NCBI RefSeq assembly: GCF_003385515.1
Contig: NZ_QNVT01000020.1
Span: forward strand, 1 to 64,000
Source of the DNA: Chryseobacterium pennae
Lineage (GTDB): Bacteria; Bacteroidota; Bacteroidia; Flavobacteriales; Weeksellaceae
Reading direction: 5' to 3'
Length of the DNA: 64,000 bases
A program made the translations under genes and the position numbers. The notes under the pieces are model-generated. The model was not told the DNA's origin. It saw only the letters and a list, made by a program, of their open reading frames with translations, and did no database searches. Shown here piece after piece: positions 27,745 through 35,649 of this stretch. How positions within the stretch are numbered: the stretch's first letter is position 1; each line of letters starts with the position of its first letter.

Positions 27745-27765
27745 TTAGCACCCATTCTAGCACCT
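27745..27765 (+). promoter_or_regulatory. Right-end TAGCACC pair, candidate arm sites
   Basis: TAGCACC at 27746-27752 and 27758-27764, same 12-bp spacing and direction as the pair in front of the integrase gene. It lies 42 bp inside the tRNA-derived attachment site. Confidence 0.55.
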
Positions 27766-27773
27766 AAAATTAT

Positions 27774-27806
27774 AAAACCCTATAAACAGGTAGTTTATAG
27801 GGTTTT
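27774..27806 (-). terminator. Terminator beside tRNA-Ser
   Basis: ACCCTATAAAC pairs with GTTTATAGGGT; A and T tracts on both sides let it act in either direction. It follows the 3' end of the minus-strand tRNA directly and lies just inside the element side of the crossover region. Confidence 0.8.
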
Positions 27807-27831
27807 TTGCGGAGAGTGAGGGATTCGAACC
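27807..27831. repeat. attR: tRNA 3' end attachment site
   Basis: Contains the tRNA acceptor and T-arm end; 22 of 25 bases match the left copy at 231-255. The intact tRNA remains on this side, so integration preserved its function. Confidence 0.75.
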
Positions 27832-27894
27832 CCCGGACCTGTTACAGTCAACAGTTTTCAAGACTGCCGCAATCGACCACTCTGCCAACTCTCC
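27810..27894 (-). tRNA. tRNA-Ser (anticodon UGA)
   Basis: 85 nt with discriminator G. Acceptor strands GGAGAGT and ACTCTCC pair over 7 bp. The anticodon stem GCAGT/ACTGT encloses the loop CTTGAAA with anticodon TGA, reading UCA codons. The long variable arm and the T-loop TTCGAAT are as in class II serine tRNAs. CCA is not encoded. It is the insertion target of the element. Confidence 0.97.
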
Positions 27895-27928
27895 TTAAAC
27901 TCCGATTGTATCGTTGTTTTCAGTGGTG

Positions 27929-27958
27929 CAAATATAGAACGTTTTTTAATTTCCGCAA
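27929..27958 (-). promoter_or_regulatory. Promoter of tRNA-Ser
   Basis: On the minus strand TTG (27956-27958), a 19-base spacer and TATATTTG (27929-27936), an exact fit to the Bacteroidota promoter TTG-N19-TAnnTTTG, about 35 bases ahead of the tRNA. Confidence 0.8.
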
Positions 27959-28199
27959 AACTTTTTCAACACAAATTTTAACAAAACTTAATAATCGGCT
28001 AAAAATCAGATCAATTATTTTTATAATTTTATGTAAAATAAATTCTGGCCTGCTACTTTCCCTCCTATTCATCCCACTTTTGGAGAAAAAACGTTTGTGT
28101 TCCTGAAGAAAAAAGGAGTACCAATCAGAAATTAATCTGAATATTTCTATTTGGTTCATTTTTTGCAATGCCTGTCGGAATAAAAAAAAATTAATTATT
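27959..28199. other. Intergenic region, no gene
   Basis: About 240 bp between the tRNA promoter and the next gene. It presumably carries the promoter of 28200-28787; small frames here have no support. Confidence 0.4.
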
Positions 28200-28787
28200 A
28201 TGAAGTTTTCTTATTGGGGAGCAGGAATTTTAGCGGTTGTGTTGACATCTACCCTAGGATCTAACCCAGTTTTTGCCAGTCAACCCTTGATGGTAGCTAC
28301 AGAATATATGCAGAAGAATGATTCTGATTCCATAAAAGTTGAAAATCTGGCTAAGGAGCTTAAGAAATTAAAGCCTATCAGTTCTGATGATTTTAAAAGC
28401 AAATTTAAAAAAGAAATTAGCGGGTTTAAACTTACAGAAGTTACCGCCTTTGAAGATAAAGAAACAGGATCATATGCTACAGCAAACTATGCTAAAGGAT
28501 CTAAAAATGTTTATTTAATGGTAACAGACGGTGCCGGAGCTGGAGCAGAACAGGTTAAAGGAAATCTTTTGAGCTATCTGGAATTAAAAGCAGTAGAAGA
28601 ACCGGGCGATAAAACAAATATCAAAAATTACAAAGGCTGGTTGGTTTACTTTGATCACAGCATGTATGAAAATGATAAAATGACAAGTATCCAATATTTG
28701 GAAGGGAACAGATATAGTGTTGTAGCTTCAGGGACTAACATCCCACTTGATGAGCTAAAAAGTCTTTTGGATAACATTAGCCTGTAA
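28200..28787 (+). CDS. Hypothetical exported protein
   Basis: 195 aa. Signal peptide about 1-27 (GILAVVLTSTLGSNPVFAS). The mature part is mixed alpha/beta: a long charged helix (about 45-70), a beta-rich middle (NVYLMVTDGAGAGAEQVKGN) and a final helix (LDELKSLLDNISL). The motif SVVASGTNIPLDELK recalls lipoproteins that act on periplasmic substrates, but no family is recognised. First chromosomal gene right of the element. Confidence 0.8.
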   Translation: MKFSYWGAGILAVVLTSTLGSNPVFASQPLMVATEYMQKNDSDSIKVENLAKELKKLKPISSDDFKSKFKKEISGFKLTEVTAFEDKETGSYATANYAKGSKNVYLMVTDGAGAGAEQVKGNLLSYLELKAVEEPGDKTNIKNYKGWLVYFDHSMYENDKMTSIQYLEGNRYSVVASGTNIPLDELKSLLDNISL

Positions 28788-28806
28788 GATTTTCTCACAA
28801 TAAAAA

Positions 28807-28844
28807 AACAGCTCCGATTTATGAAGATAGATCGGAGCTGTTTT
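28807..28844 (+). terminator. Intrinsic terminator
   Basis: AACAGCTCCGAT and ATCGGAGCTGTT pair around a short loop and a T-tract follows. It ends the transcript of the gene at 28200-28787. Confidence 0.85.
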
Positions 28845-28999
28845 ATATCCGAAATCCGGATTGAAGCCTCTCCTATTAATCTGTAAAAATACATCATTCA
28901 TTCCTTTATTTCCTGCGTTCATTATTTTTTCATTGAACTGAAAAAGTGATTGTAATAGCTTTGATTCATCAAAATAAAAACAGTTAATACGATAACATT

Positions 29000-29549
29000 A
29001 TGAACAGGGAATTATTTTTTTAAGAACATTTGCTTTTGCAGCAGTTACAGGAATGATTTTTTTAACAGCTTCCGCATTCAAAACAGACGGTCATCAGAAA
29101 TTTACTGAAATTGATGTGGAAAGAATCAATGTGGTGGAAAAAGACGGCACGGTAAAAATGATTATTACCAACGTTAACAAATTCCCATCCGGAAAAGAAA
29201 AAGTAAACGGCAGCGCTCCTAATAAAACCAGAAAAAACGTTCAGGAATGCTCTTTTTTAATGAAGAAGGAATTGAATGCGGTGGCTTTATCTATGACGGG
29301 CAGAAGAATAAAAACGGACACAGTTCCGGACTGTCTCTGACCTATGATCAATATGATGGAGATCAGGTAATGCAGCTGTTAACACAGGATTATAAGAAAG
29401 GAGATAAAAGAGTTGTATCCAGCGGACTTTATTTCAATGAGCATCCCGCAAAAGAATCCCAAATCAGAACCGGGGAGACTATGACAGAACTTGATGCACT
29501 GGAAAAGAATCCGGAAGTGTTCCAGAAAAAATATAACCGTAACCAATAA
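29000..29549 (+). pseudogene. Twice-frameshifted exported protein gene
   Basis: An ATG at 29000 followed by a T-run that needs one extra T to read MNRELFFLRTFAFAAVTG into the next frame; a second 1-base deletion near 29238-29245 breaks the frame again between NKTRKNV and GMLFFNEEGIECGG. After repair the product (about 180 aa) has a signal anchor, IDVERINVVEKDGTVKM and GHSSGLSLTYDQYDGDQ, a pattern I associate with a small conserved exported protein family of Flavobacteriia. Two independent single-base losses favour a real pseudogene; a homopolymer sequencing error could explain the first only. Confidence 0.75.
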
Positions 29550-29600
29550 TAGAATTCCTAAACGAAGCATTAAAAAGATATCAGGAAGAGCTTTAAATAA

Positions 29601-29702
29601 TCTTATAGAACAATTTCTGTATTCACTGATCAGCCTTTGGAAATTGTAAAAACAGAAACAGAATTCACCATCATCATCCCTATAATTCCGGAGAAAATAT
29701 GA
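29601..29702 (+). pseudogene. Surviving 3' tail of a LytS-type sensor kinase gene
   Basis: A frame open from 29601 ends at TGA 29700-29702, overlapping the response regulator ATG at 29699 by four bases. It reads FTDQPLEIVKTETEFTIIIP, the typical last strand of LytS-like histidine kinases. Nothing upstream resembles the rest of a kinase, and a stop at 29598 closes the frame. I read this as a deletion remnant of the regulator's former partner. Confidence 0.55.
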
Positions 29703-30466
29703 TAGAAGTTATCATCATTGAAGATGAAATCCCAGCCAGAAATAAATTAAAACGATTTCTCAGTGAACTAGAGCATCCTGTAAAGGTTATTGCAGAAATT
29801 GATACTATAGAAAGCGCTATTGATTTTCTGAAAAATTCAACGGTGGATATCATTTTTTCAGATATAGAATTATTGGATGGAAATGCTTTTGAGATCTATG
29901 ATCAGGTAAGTATTGCCTGCCCCATTATCTTTACCACAGCCTATGATCAGTTTGGGATGAATGCTTTTGAAAGCAATGGTATTGAATATCTTTTAAAACC
30001 TTTTACTCAGGATCGTTTTAAAAAAGCATGGAATAAATTTCTATTATTAAAAAAATCAGATCCGGTAGAGAATGAGATACTGATGAAACTTCAGAAGATA
30101 TTACATAACAATCAGCCAGAGAAAAACTATAAACAGCGCTTTACCGTCAGCTCCCATCAGGGAATGTATTTTATTAATACGGAAGATATAGCTTTCTTTG
30201 AAGCTGATGAAGGAATTGTTTTCGCAATAGATACATTCGGTAAGAAGCACCTACTCAGTGAATCTACACTGAAGGATATAGAATCACTTCTCGATCCCTC
30301 AGTATTTTTCAGAATCAACCGTAGTGAACTTATACAGAAGCATCATGTTGTAAGAATAGAACGGTATAATAAGAATGCAGTAGCCATTCAGATGAAAGGA
30401 TATAAAAGCCATCTGATTACAAGCCAGTCAAATACCTCTGCTTTTCGGAGGTGGATTGAAGAATAA
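29699..30466 (+). CDS. LytTR-family response regulator
   Basis: 255 aa. Receiver domain about 1-120 with acidic pocket EDE (8-10), phospho-acceptor aspartate in IIFSDIEL (about D55), threonine TTAYD and lysine in YLLKPF. LytTR DNA-binding domain about 145-252 (FTVSSHQGMYFINTEDIAFF, later FFRINRSELIQKHHVV). These regulators usually work with a membrane LytS kinase encoded upstream with overlapping stop and start; here only the tail of such a gene is left, so it is an orphan or is driven by a distant kinase. Confidence 0.93.
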   Translation: MIEVIIIEDEIPARNKLKRFLSELEHPVKVIAEIDTIESAIDFLKNSTVDIIFSDIELLDGNAFEIYDQVSIACPIIFTTAYDQFGMNAFESNGIEYLLKPFTQDRFKKAWNKFLLLKKSDPVENEILMKLQKILHNNQPEKNYKQRFTVSSHQGMYFINTEDIAFFEADEGIVFAIDTFGKKHLLSESTLKDIESLLDPSVFFRINRSELIQKHHVVRIERYNKNAVAIQMKGYKSHLITSQSNTSAFRRWIEE

Positions 30467-30516
30467 CCTGAAATAATTACCCTATAAGACAGTATAAAAC
30501 CCATTTAAAAACAAAA

Positions 30517-30541
30517 AAACTGTTTCACTCAGAAACAGTTT
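30517..30541. terminator. Bidirectional terminator
   Basis: AAACTGTTTC and GAAACAGTTT pair around a 5-nt loop, with A and T tracts outside. It lies between the convergent regulator and VOC genes and serves both. Confidence 0.85.
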
Positions 30542-30565
30542 TTATTTTTATGATGCAACAGGTTT

Positions 30566-30943
30566 CTACTCTCCTGTCGGTTCAAATAATTCGATTTTAT
30601 TTCCTTCAGGATCCATAATATGAACAAATTTTCCATATTCGTAAGTTGCAATTTCATCCAGGATCGTAATTCCTTCTTTTTTTAATTCTTCTACCAAGGC
30701 TTCAATATCTGCCACATGATAATTGATCATAAAATCTTTTTCTGAAGGCTCAAAATATTGGGTAGATTCTTTAAACGGACTCCATAATGTATATCCTTTT
30801 TTTTCAGAGTCAGTTTCTCTCCAATCAAATTTTGCTCCGTATGGGCTCGTTTCCACTCCAAGATGGGTTTTATACCAATTGTTTACCTGTTCCGGATCTT
30901 TACATTTAAAGAAAATTCCTCCAATTGCTGTTACTTTTTTCAT
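30566..30943 (-). CDS. Glyoxalase/VOC-family protein
   Basis: 125 aa, one vicinal-oxygen-chelate domain made of two beta-alpha-beta-beta-beta units. The start ITAVGG-type strand (AIGGIFFKCKDPEQVNNWYK) and the final HIMDPEGNKIELFEP are diagnostic. Metal ligand candidates are the glutamate in KIELFEP and the histidine in INYHVAD. A dioxygenase, lyase or resistance activity cannot be told from sequence. Monocistronic. Confidence 0.9.
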   Translation of the reverse strand: MKKVTAIGGIFFKCKDPEQVNNWYKTHLGVETSPYGAKFDWRETDSEKKGYTLWSPFKESTQYFEPSEKDFMINYHVADIEALVEELKKEGITILDEIATYEYGKFVHIMDPEGNKIELFEPTGE

Positions 30944-31238
30944 GCCTGTTCTTTATTAAGTTTTTATGTTAAATCAATTTGAAGCTTCACAAATATATCA
31001 ATGTTTTCATTATGATATTCTACTTTATATAAAGATTTGGTATTAATAAGATCTGTATAGTTGGAAATCGCAAGGGCGCAAAATAATATAAAAATAAAAT
31101 ATTTTAAGGCACAAAGATTTTATCTCCGGTAAAATTGTACACTGCTGAAGTATACTTTTATAATCGTCACGATGCACTAATATTTTTTTATGTGCCTCTG
31201 GCCTCTGTGGTTCAAAAAACATTTATAACCACAGAGGC
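30944..31238. repeat. Intergenic repeat with inverted repeat
   Basis: 31071-31140 (CAAGGGCGCA, later CACAAAGATTTTATCTCC) resembles 49062-49121 in another intergenic region, including AAAGATTTTATCT and the following GATAAAA/GGTAAAA. It is followed by a perfect 12-bp inverted repeat GCCTCTGTGGTT/AACCACAGAGGC at 31201-31238. This looks like dispersed noncoding repeat sequence. No gene is supported here. Confidence 0.55.
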
Positions 31239-31292
31239 TTTATATATGAAACTATGCATGTATGTTTTATTCGTATATCCGTGGCAAATAAA

Positions 31293-31317
31293 AAAGCGTA
31301 CCCATCAGGTACGCTTT
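31293..31317 (-). terminator. Terminator of trxB
   Basis: AAAGCGTACC and GGTACGCTTT pair around a 5-nt loop; on the minus strand a T-run follows. It is 21 bp past the trxB stop. Confidence 0.85.
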
Positions 31318-31338
31318 ATATTATTAAAAGCTAAATTA

Positions 31339-32280
31339 TTAGTGTAATTCAGCTAAATATTTTTCTGCATCCATTGCAGACATACAGCCGCTTCCTGCTG
31401 CTGTGATAGCCTGTCTGTAGATATGATCCTGAACATCACCAGCAGCAAAAACCCCTGGAAGGTTTGTTCTTGAAGAACCTTTTTCAGTTACAATATATCC
31501 ATTTTCATCTAGGTCTACCTGTCCTACGAAGATATCTGTATTCGGCTTGTGACCGATTGCTATGAAGATCCCTTCAACATCTACCTTAGAAGTTTCCTGA
31601 GTCTGATTATTGATAATCACAGCTCTTTCCACTAAACTGTTTTCCCCTTCAATTCCAATAAGCTCATGGTGAAATTTCACTTCAATATTCGGAGTATTTT
31701 CTACTCTGTGAACCATTGCTTTTGAAGCTCTGAAAACGTCTTTTCTAACCAATAATGTTACCTTTCTGCATAGTTTAGCAAGATAAGTTGCTTCTTCAGC
31801 AGCTGTATCTCCTGCTCCTACTACCACAACATCTTTTCCTCTGTAGAAAAATCCGTCACATGTAGCACAAGCTGAAACTCCACCTCCTGCATATTTTTTT
31901 TCATCTTCAAGACCTAAGTATTTTGCTGTAGCTCCTGTAGAAATAATTACAGTTTTAGCTAAAATTTCTTTATTTCCTGCATATAGCTTGTGAACACCGC
32001 CAACTTCTTTTGAAAACTCAGCTTTGGTGATCATTTCGTAATGTACTTTAGTTTCAAATCTTTCTGCCTGCTTCTGCAGATCCATCATCATTTCAGGACC
32101 TGTAATCCCTGCTGGATATCCTGGAAAGTTATCAACCTCCGTAGTTGTAGTTAATTGTCCGCCCGGCTCCAAACCTGTATACAATTCAGGTTTTAAGTCT
32201 GCTCTTGCTGCATAGATAGCAGCTGTGAAACCAGAAGGCCCAGATCCAACGATCACACAATCTAAAATGTTTTGCTCCAT
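31339..32280 (-). CDS. trxB: Thioredoxin reductase
   Basis: 313 aa, normal length. FAD-binding VIVGSGPSGFTAAIYAA at the N-terminus, NADPH-binding VVVVGAGDTAAEEATYLAK in the middle, and the redox-active CATC in SACATCDGFF (about 137-140). It ends GVFAAGDVQDHIYRQAITAA, the second FAD motif. The enzyme passes electrons from NADPH to thioredoxin in the cytoplasm. Single gene with its own terminator. Confidence 0.97.
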   Translation of the reverse strand: MEQNILDCVIVGSGPSGFTAAIYAARADLKPELYTGLEPGGQLTTTTEVDNFPGYPAGITGPEMMMDLQKQAERFETKVHYEMITKAEFSKEVGGVHKLYAGNKEILAKTVIISTGATAKYLGLEDEKKYAGGGVSACATCDGFFYRGKDVVVVGAGDTAAEEATYLAKLCRKVTLLVRKDVFRASKAMVHRVENTPNIEVKFHHELIGIEGENSLVERAVIINNQTQETSKVDVEGIFIAIGHKPNTDIFVGQVDLDENGYIVTEKGSSRTNLPGVFAAGDVQDHIYRQAITAAGSGCMSAMDAEKYLAELH

Positions 32281-32549
32281 AATTTATTTGTTCGAAAAAG
32301 GATTTAATTAAATTAAGACCGCTAATTTCGTAATTTTTACTGTCTTTTTAAAGTTATTTTAATGATAGTTGTCAATAAGAGATATGCGGATTGTCAATGA
32401 ATGTACAGTATGCAGGTTTCAGAATACGAGATACAAGGCAGTAAGATGCAGGATACAGACTTAAAGCTTAACATAACCTGATCTACAGGACAACCATTCC
32501 CAGTCTATTATCTATCCCTATATCATCTCAAAATCCCCTACTCTCAACT
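32281..32549. other. Intergenic region, trxB leader and holA end
   Basis: About 270 bp with no coding potential. It holds the trxB promoter on the minus strand, not resolved by eye, and loosely repeated AGATGCAGGATACAGAC-type sequence at 32400-32460. Confidence 0.35.
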
Positions 32550-33587
32550 TTAAACCTTCATTTTAATCTTGTCCACATTAATAATCTTATACACCAATTC
32601 TTTAATTAGTTCTGCTTCACCCATATTTACAGCTCCCAGCCCTTTTCCTTTCATATCAAACTCTCTGAGGATAGAAATGACTCTTGTTGCATGTTTTAAA
32701 GGATATAATCTTGCACTTTCTGCATAATCCTTGATAAAGTAAGGGTTTACACCCATCTGAGACGCTATCGTCTGTGGTGGCTGCCCTGCCATTGTCTGGT
32801 AAATGATCACATTTGAAAAGTAGCTGTAAAGACTGGCCAACATCATGACAAAAGGATTATTCTTTGGATTTTTGCCCATAAAGTGAGCAATTTTAAAGGC
32901 TGCATTGGCATTCTTTGTTCCTAATGCCTTCTGAAGCTCAAAAACATTATACTCTTTACTGATCCCGATGTGGTTTTCAACAATGGTTCCATCCAGTAAT
33001 TCTCCTTCTTTAAGGATGATCTTTAATTTATTCAGTTCATTGGCAATTCTGGAAAGATCATTTCCAAGATATTCTGCCAGAAGATGAGAAATATTGGGTG
33101 CAGTTTTGATTTTCAGTTTTACACATTCATCAGAAATCCATTTTGGAAGATTGTTTTCTCTTACAGACTCACTGAGGAAAAGAGCATTGGCCTTATCTAA
33201 AGCTTTAGCAGCCTTTTTCCGGCTGTCTAATTTTTTATGTTTGTGAGCAAAAACCAACACTGTAGAAGGAACAGGATTTCCAATATAAGTTTCCAGAATT
33301 CTGTTTTCCTCTTCATTCAATTTCAGATCCTGAGCTTCTTTCACAATAATCACCTGCTTATCTCCCATCATCGGAAACTGCCTTGCCAGAGAAAGAACTT
33401 CCTGGTATGAAGTATCTTTTCCATAGGTTACAGTTTGGTTAAAGGCTTTTTCATCCTCTTCCAAAAAGTTGTGTTCAAGGGCTTTTACGGCAACATCAAT
33501 AAAGTAGGCTTCTTCTCCGTGGAAAAAATAAATAGGTAAAACTTCTTTATTTTTAATATTTTTGAGGATTAAATCTAATTCTTTCAT
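32550..33587 (-). CDS. holA: DNA polymerase III subunit delta
   Basis: 345 aa. Begins with the HolA pattern KNKEVLPIYFFHGEEAYFID, then YGKDTSYQEVLSLARQFPMM (nucleotide-binding-like region without a full Walker A) and a C-terminal collar domain with GLGAVNMGEAELIKELVYKI. It is the clamp-loader subunit that opens the beta clamp. It is divergent from 33595 with only 7 bp between starts, so the promoters overlap the coding ends. Confidence 0.9.
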   Translation of the reverse strand: MKELDLILKNIKNKEVLPIYFFHGEEAYFIDVAVKALEHNFLEEDEKAFNQTVTYGKDTSYQEVLSLARQFPMMGDKQVIIVKEAQDLKLNEEENRILETYIGNPVPSTVLVFAHKHKKLDSRKKAAKALDKANALFLSESVRENNLPKWISDECVKLKIKTAPNISHLLAEYLGNDLSRIANELNKLKIILKEGELLDGTIVENHIGISKEYNVFELQKALGTKNANAAFKIAHFMGKNPKNNPFVMMLASLYSYFSNVIIYQTMAGQPPQTIASQMGVNPYFIKDYAESARLYPLKHATRVISILREFDMKGKGLGAVNMGEAELIKELVYKIINVDKIKMKV

Positions 33588-33594
33588 CTTACTA

Positions 33595-34026
33595 ATGGAA
33601 CTTCCAAAACTGAATTTTCAGGAAACTTTTGATTTTAAATTCAAGAAAGACAAAGATAAGTTTTTTATTTATGACTTGGTTCGTAAAACTTATCTTCTGC
33701 TCACTCCTGAGGAATGGGTAAGGCAACACTGGATTCACTATTATCTTACCGTAAAATCCTACTCTGCATCGGCATTAATTACCGAAAAAAAAATTGTTTT
33801 AAATGGTCTTACCAAAAGAATTGATCTTTTAGTGACCGAAAAAACAGAACCTATTATACTGATTGAATGTAAAGCCCCGCAAATCAAATTAACGGAAAAA
33901 ACATTTGAGCAGACAGCCCGATACAACTCTATTATCGGAGCTAAGGAAATTATTTTAACAAATGGTCTCCAGCATATCAATGCTTATTATGAAAATGAGC
34001 AGTATGTATTTTATAAACCAGATTAG
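33595..34026 (+). CDS. HsdR-N-domain-like nuclease-fold protein
   Basis: 143 aa from ATG 33595; an in-frame ATG at 33562 would lie inside holA. The domain TPEEWVRQHWIHYYL, RIDLLVTEKTEPIILIECKA and EIILTNGLQH matches the stand-alone N-terminal domain of type I restriction HsdR proteins; RIDLLV-ILIECKA supplies the D and ExK of a PD-(D/E)XK fold. Common as a lone conserved gene beside holA in Bacteroidota. Cellular role unknown. Followed 34 bp later by the HAD gene. Confidence 0.9.
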   Translation: MELPKLNFQETFDFKFKKDKDKFFIYDLVRKTYLLLTPEEWVRQHWIHYYLTVKSYSASALITEKKIVLNGLTKRIDLLVTEKTEPIILIECKAPQIKLTEKTFEQTARYNSIIGAKEIILTNGLQHINAYYENEQYVFYKPD

Positions 34027-34059
34027 ATCTAAGGTAAAAATTAAACAACAAATATTAAT

Positions 34060-34674
34060 ATGAAAATTAAAAATATAGTATTCGATTTCGGAGGAGTTTT
34101 AATGGACTGGAACCCGAGATATTTCTTTAAAGATTATTTCAATGATGACGAAAAAATGGAATACTTTCTGGAAAATATTGCTCAGGACGAGTGGAATATT
34201 GAACAGGACCGCGGAAGAAGCCTTTCAGAAGGAACAGAAATTCAGGTAAAAAAATTTCCGGACTGGGAACAAGAAATCAGAGCCTATTACGATAACTGGA
34301 CCGTGATGCTGAAAAGTGACATTCCTCAAAATGTTGATATTTTAAGAAAGTTAAAAAACACAGACTATCAACTATTTGGATTAACAAACTGGTCTGCCGA
34401 AACCTTTCCTTATGCTTTGGAGAATTATGATTTCTTCCAGCTTTTTGATGGGAAGATCGTAGTTTCCGGAACAGAAAAACTTATCAAGCCCGATCCTAAA
34501 ATCTGGCATGTTCTCTTGGAAAGATATAACATTCAGGCAAGAGAGTCTGTTTTTATTGACGATAATTTGAAGAATATTGAAATGGCACAATCACTGGGAT
34601 TCAATACCATTCATATTCTGCCTGATACAGATCTCAAGCAGGAATTAGCACAATTGGGTATCGAAATCCAGTAA
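34060..34674 (+). CDS. HAD-family hydrolase
   Basis: 204 aa. Haloacid dehalogenase-like hydrolase with the nucleophile aspartate in VFDFGGVLMDW (D9). G11 replaces the second aspartate of the usual DxD, as in YihX-type members. Motif II is FGLTNWSA, the lysine is in EKLIKPDPKIW, and FIDDNLKNIE holds the metal aspartates. A sugar-phosphate phosphatase role is typical for this group; the substrate is unknown. Probably cotranscribed with the preceding gene and ended by the hairpin at 34692-34740. Confidence 0.9.
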   Translation: MKIKNIVFDFGGVLMDWNPRYFFKDYFNDDEKMEYFLENIAQDEWNIEQDRGRSLSEGTEIQVKKFPDWEQEIRAYYDNWTVMLKSDIPQNVDILRKLKNTDYQLFGLTNWSAETFPYALENYDFFQLFDGKIVVSGTEKLIKPDPKIWHVLLERYNIQARESVFIDDNLKNIEMAQSLGFNTIHILPDTDLKQELAQLGIEIQ

Positions 34675-34691
34675 TTTTATTATAAATAGTA

Positions 34692-34740
34692 AAAAAATCC
34701 TCAGTTAAGTTATTTTTATTAATTTGGTTGAGGATTTTTT
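34692..34740 (+). terminator. Terminator touching the next start codon
   Basis: AAAAAATCCTCA and TGAGGATTTTTT are perfect 12-bp arms around a 25-nt loop. The final T is base 34740 and the ATG of the next gene is 34741. Confidence 0.7.
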
Positions 34741-35616
34741 ATGAATATGAGAAAAATTTTACTTTTATTTTTATTGACTGTTACAAGCTTTCATGCCCAA
34801 AGTATTGAAAACCCAGAAGCATTCAAAAAATGCCGTAAGGAATTTAACAAAAAGATCTGTCTTGCGGATGAAGATAAAGACAATGTTCCGTTTTATCTTG
34901 ATCAATGCCCTAAAGAAGGGGGACCTATTGAAAATGGTGGATGCCCGTGGCCTGATACTGATAAGGATGGTACTTTAGATAAGGATGATACCTGCCCTAC
35001 AATACCTGGATTACCGGAAAACAATGGCTGCCCTCGTTCTATCAAACAAAATGACTGTGAAAAGTTTTGTAAAAAGCAACAAATAAAATATGAACAATTC
35101 CAGACAGAACACCAAGATATTGGAAAAGTATATAGTCTTCTCAATAAAAAAATTCTGAGTGATGTTCTTAATCTTCGTAAAAAAGATTTGCGGAATAATG
35201 ATTTTGGAATAAGTTTCGGATATATCCAATTCTCTCTTGTACCTGATGGCAGCTGTGATCCCAACCCTACAAAGATCAAGAATTATTTGATTTCAAAATT
35301 TTGGAATAAAGATATCTTTGAATATGCTTCAAAAAAATACAACAAGGAAATTCTCATCAGAAGAATGTACTTTGATGAATACTTTAATCCTGAATTAGAA
35401 AAATTAATGGGCACGGAAACCTTTCAATACCTTCTTCAATATTCTGATAAAGAAAATAACAATATCATCATTCCATCCAAAAGCAAAAAAAGACCTAAGG
35501 ATTACATTTCCATCTATATACAATTCATAACTCCCTATAAAATCGAAATCATCACTCCGGCCAGCCCTACAATCTATGAATATAAAAATGGTCAATGGGA
35601 ATCTTATCAAAAATAA
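34741..35616 (+). CDS. Secreted TSP3-repeat protein, paralogue 1
   Basis: 291 aa with signal peptide about 1-20 (ILLLFLLTVTSFHAQ). Two calcium-binding thrombospondin-type-3-like units follow (DEDKDNVPFYLDQCP and DTDKDGTLDKDDTCP, about 40-105), each with the cysteine/glycine spacing CP..G..NGGCP. The C-terminal domain (about 110-291) ends IYEYKNGQWESYQ and is shared with paralogue 2. Likely an outer-surface protein. The start ATG abuts the upstream hairpin; ATG 34747 is an alternative. Confidence 0.85.
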   Translation: MNMRKILLLFLLTVTSFHAQSIENPEAFKKCRKEFNKKICLADEDKDNVPFYLDQCPKEGGPIENGGCPWPDTDKDGTLDKDDTCPTIPGLPENNGCPRSIKQNDCEKFCKKQQIKYEQFQTEHQDIGKVYSLLNKKILSDVLNLRKKDLRNNDFGISFGYIQFSLVPDGSCDPNPTKIKNYLISKFWNKDIFEYASKKYNKEILIRRMYFDEYFNPELEKLMGTETFQYLLQYSDKENNNIIIPSKSKKRPKDYISIYIQFITPYKIEIITPASPTIYEYKNGQWESYQK

Positions 35617-35649
35617 TCTCTCCGTTTATTTTAAACAGTATATCATCTT

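Larger units (their letters stand above)
231..27831. mobile_element. Integrative mobilizable element in tRNA-Ser(UGA)
   Basis: A 27.6 kb element bounded by an imperfect copy of the tRNA-Ser 3' end (231-255) and the intact tRNA gene (3' end at 27810). It carries a tyrosine recombinase just inside the left end, an excisionase-like HTH protein, a superfamily 3 helicase, a Toprim primase-like protein, a repeat array resembling an origin, a RHH-type mobilization protein, a MobB-like relaxase and a membrane protein. There are no type IV secretion genes, so it is mobilizable rather than self-transmissible. Cargo is helicase/nuclease modules and unknown genes. Composition is visibly more AT-rich than the chromosome on the right. 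Boundaries are inferred from the repeat; the exact crossover point is unknown. Confidence 0.85.

Noticed and set aside
31135..31347. A 70-codon open frame downstream of trxB
   Set aside because: It spans the inverted repeat and the trxB terminator; noncoding repeat sequence.
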